A DNA stretch of 7,122 nt from a bacterium (GTDB lineage: Bacteria > ARS69), in the NCBI GenBank assembly GCA_025774805.1, contig JALGZR010000134.1, forward strand, positions 1 to 7,122, given 5' to 3'. A model generated the notes under the pieces. That model searched no databases and was not told the origin of the DNA. It was given only the letters and a program-made list of their open reading frames with translations. A program made the translations under genes and the position numbers. Of this stretch, positions 6,886 to 7,122 are shown one piece after another (within the stretch, counting starts at the first letter, position 1; each line of letters opens with the position of its first letter).

Positions 6886-7122
6886 GTGGCACGTGTCGTA
6901 AGAGCGCTGGCCGCCGTGATCATCCTCGGCGGCTGTGCCGGGGGAGGATCCGGAAGCAGCGGGCCGGCCATCGACCTGGCGAGCACGGTCCCGGCTCCCG
7001 AGACTTTCGAGGACGTCGATCTCGAGCACCTGCGCTGGGCGCTCACCGCAGAAGAGCAGCAGGTCTTCCTCGCGCTTCCCGTCCCGGAGCGTGAGGAGTT
7101 CATGCGCGTCCGCTGGGCCGCC
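6886..7122 (+). CDS. Predicted outer-membrane lipoprotein, N-terminal part; possible GWxTD-domain protein
   Basis: This gene starts with GTG and runs off the right edge, so only 79 residues are visible. The N-terminus is a typical lipoprotein signal: two basic residues (Arg3, Arg6), a hydrophobic core, then the lipobox LGGC with Cys17 as the lipidated residue. Ala18 at the +2 position favours sorting to the outer membrane rather than retention in the inner membrane, by the E. coli rule. A Gly/Ser-rich spacer follows. Residues 50-79 (LTAEEQQVFLALPVPEREEF, then MRVRWAA) resemble the opening of GWxTD-domain proteins of FCB and related bacteria, where a 'LPxxERxxFxxxxW' helix precedes an RDPTP-type segment. 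That segment would lie just past the window edge, so the family assignment is tentative. It lies 113 bases after the outer-membrane fusion gene with no clear terminator between, so the two may be co-transcribed. Confidence 0.75.
   Translation, partial: MARVVRALAAVIILGGCAGGGSGSSGPAIDLASTVPAPETFEDVDLEHLRWALTAEEQQVFLALPVPEREEFMRVRWAA

Noticed and set aside
6594-7094. A 166-codon plus-strand frame spanning the end of the barrel gene and the lipoprotein gene
   Set aside because: It is Arg/Gly-rich and overlaps two better-supported genes in other frames. The lipobox and ribosome binding site support the GTG frame starting at 6886.
1-7122. tRNA, rRNA, CRISPR arrays, insertion sequences or phage genes
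   Set aside because: No cloverleaf-like segments, regular repeat-spacer arrays, transposase motifs or terminal inverted repeats were seen on either strand. Coding texture is uniform across the window, with no sign of recent insertion.

Overview
The window is a high-GC bacterial chromosome segment, roughly two-thirds G+C by eye. All four genes lie on the + strand: a secreted multidomain protein truncated at the left edge, an inositol monophosphatase family enzyme, a very large outer-membrane fusion protein, and the start of a lipoprotein cut off by the right edge. Strong third-position GC bias produces long shadow ORFs in other frames, but the four genes called here have recognisable domains, signal sequences and ribosome binding sites. 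A C-terminal FlgD-like/type IX secretion sorting domain together with an Omp85-type barrel points to a diderm of the Fibrobacteres-Chlorobi-Bacteroidetes (FCB) superphylum or a nearby candidate phylum. The GC content suits Eisenbacteria, Krumholzibacteria, Latescibacteria or Gemmatimonadota. This placement is inference; there is no rRNA or other marker gene in the window.

Layout: positions 1-2484 hold the C-terminal 827 residues of an exported protein (the end of one beta-rich domain, a second similar domain, a GATase/ThuA-like alpha/beta region, and a cell-surface sorting domain). A very strong GC-rich hairpin with a UUCG loop (2510-2541) follows and probably ends that transcript. Positions 2564-3400 encode a SuhB-type inositol monophosphatase with all metal-binding motifs intact. 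A 111-base gap with a plausible sigma70-like promoter leads into 3512-6772. That gene encodes a 1086-residue fusion of signal peptide, HExxH zinc metallopeptidase, six-bladed TolB-like propeller, disordered linker and Omp85/BamA-like barrel. After a 113-base gap with short palindromes, a GTG-start lipoprotein gene begins at 6886 and runs off the window.

The most interesting part is the right half. The fusion puts a protease, a TolB-like propeller and an outer-membrane barrel in one chain, with no visible POTRA domains, and is followed by a predicted outer-membrane lipoprotein whose first residues resemble the start of GWxTD-domain proteins. A protease-barrel-lipoprotein envelope assembly is a testable hypothesis. 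The inositol phosphatase has no evident functional tie to it and is probably only a neighbour.
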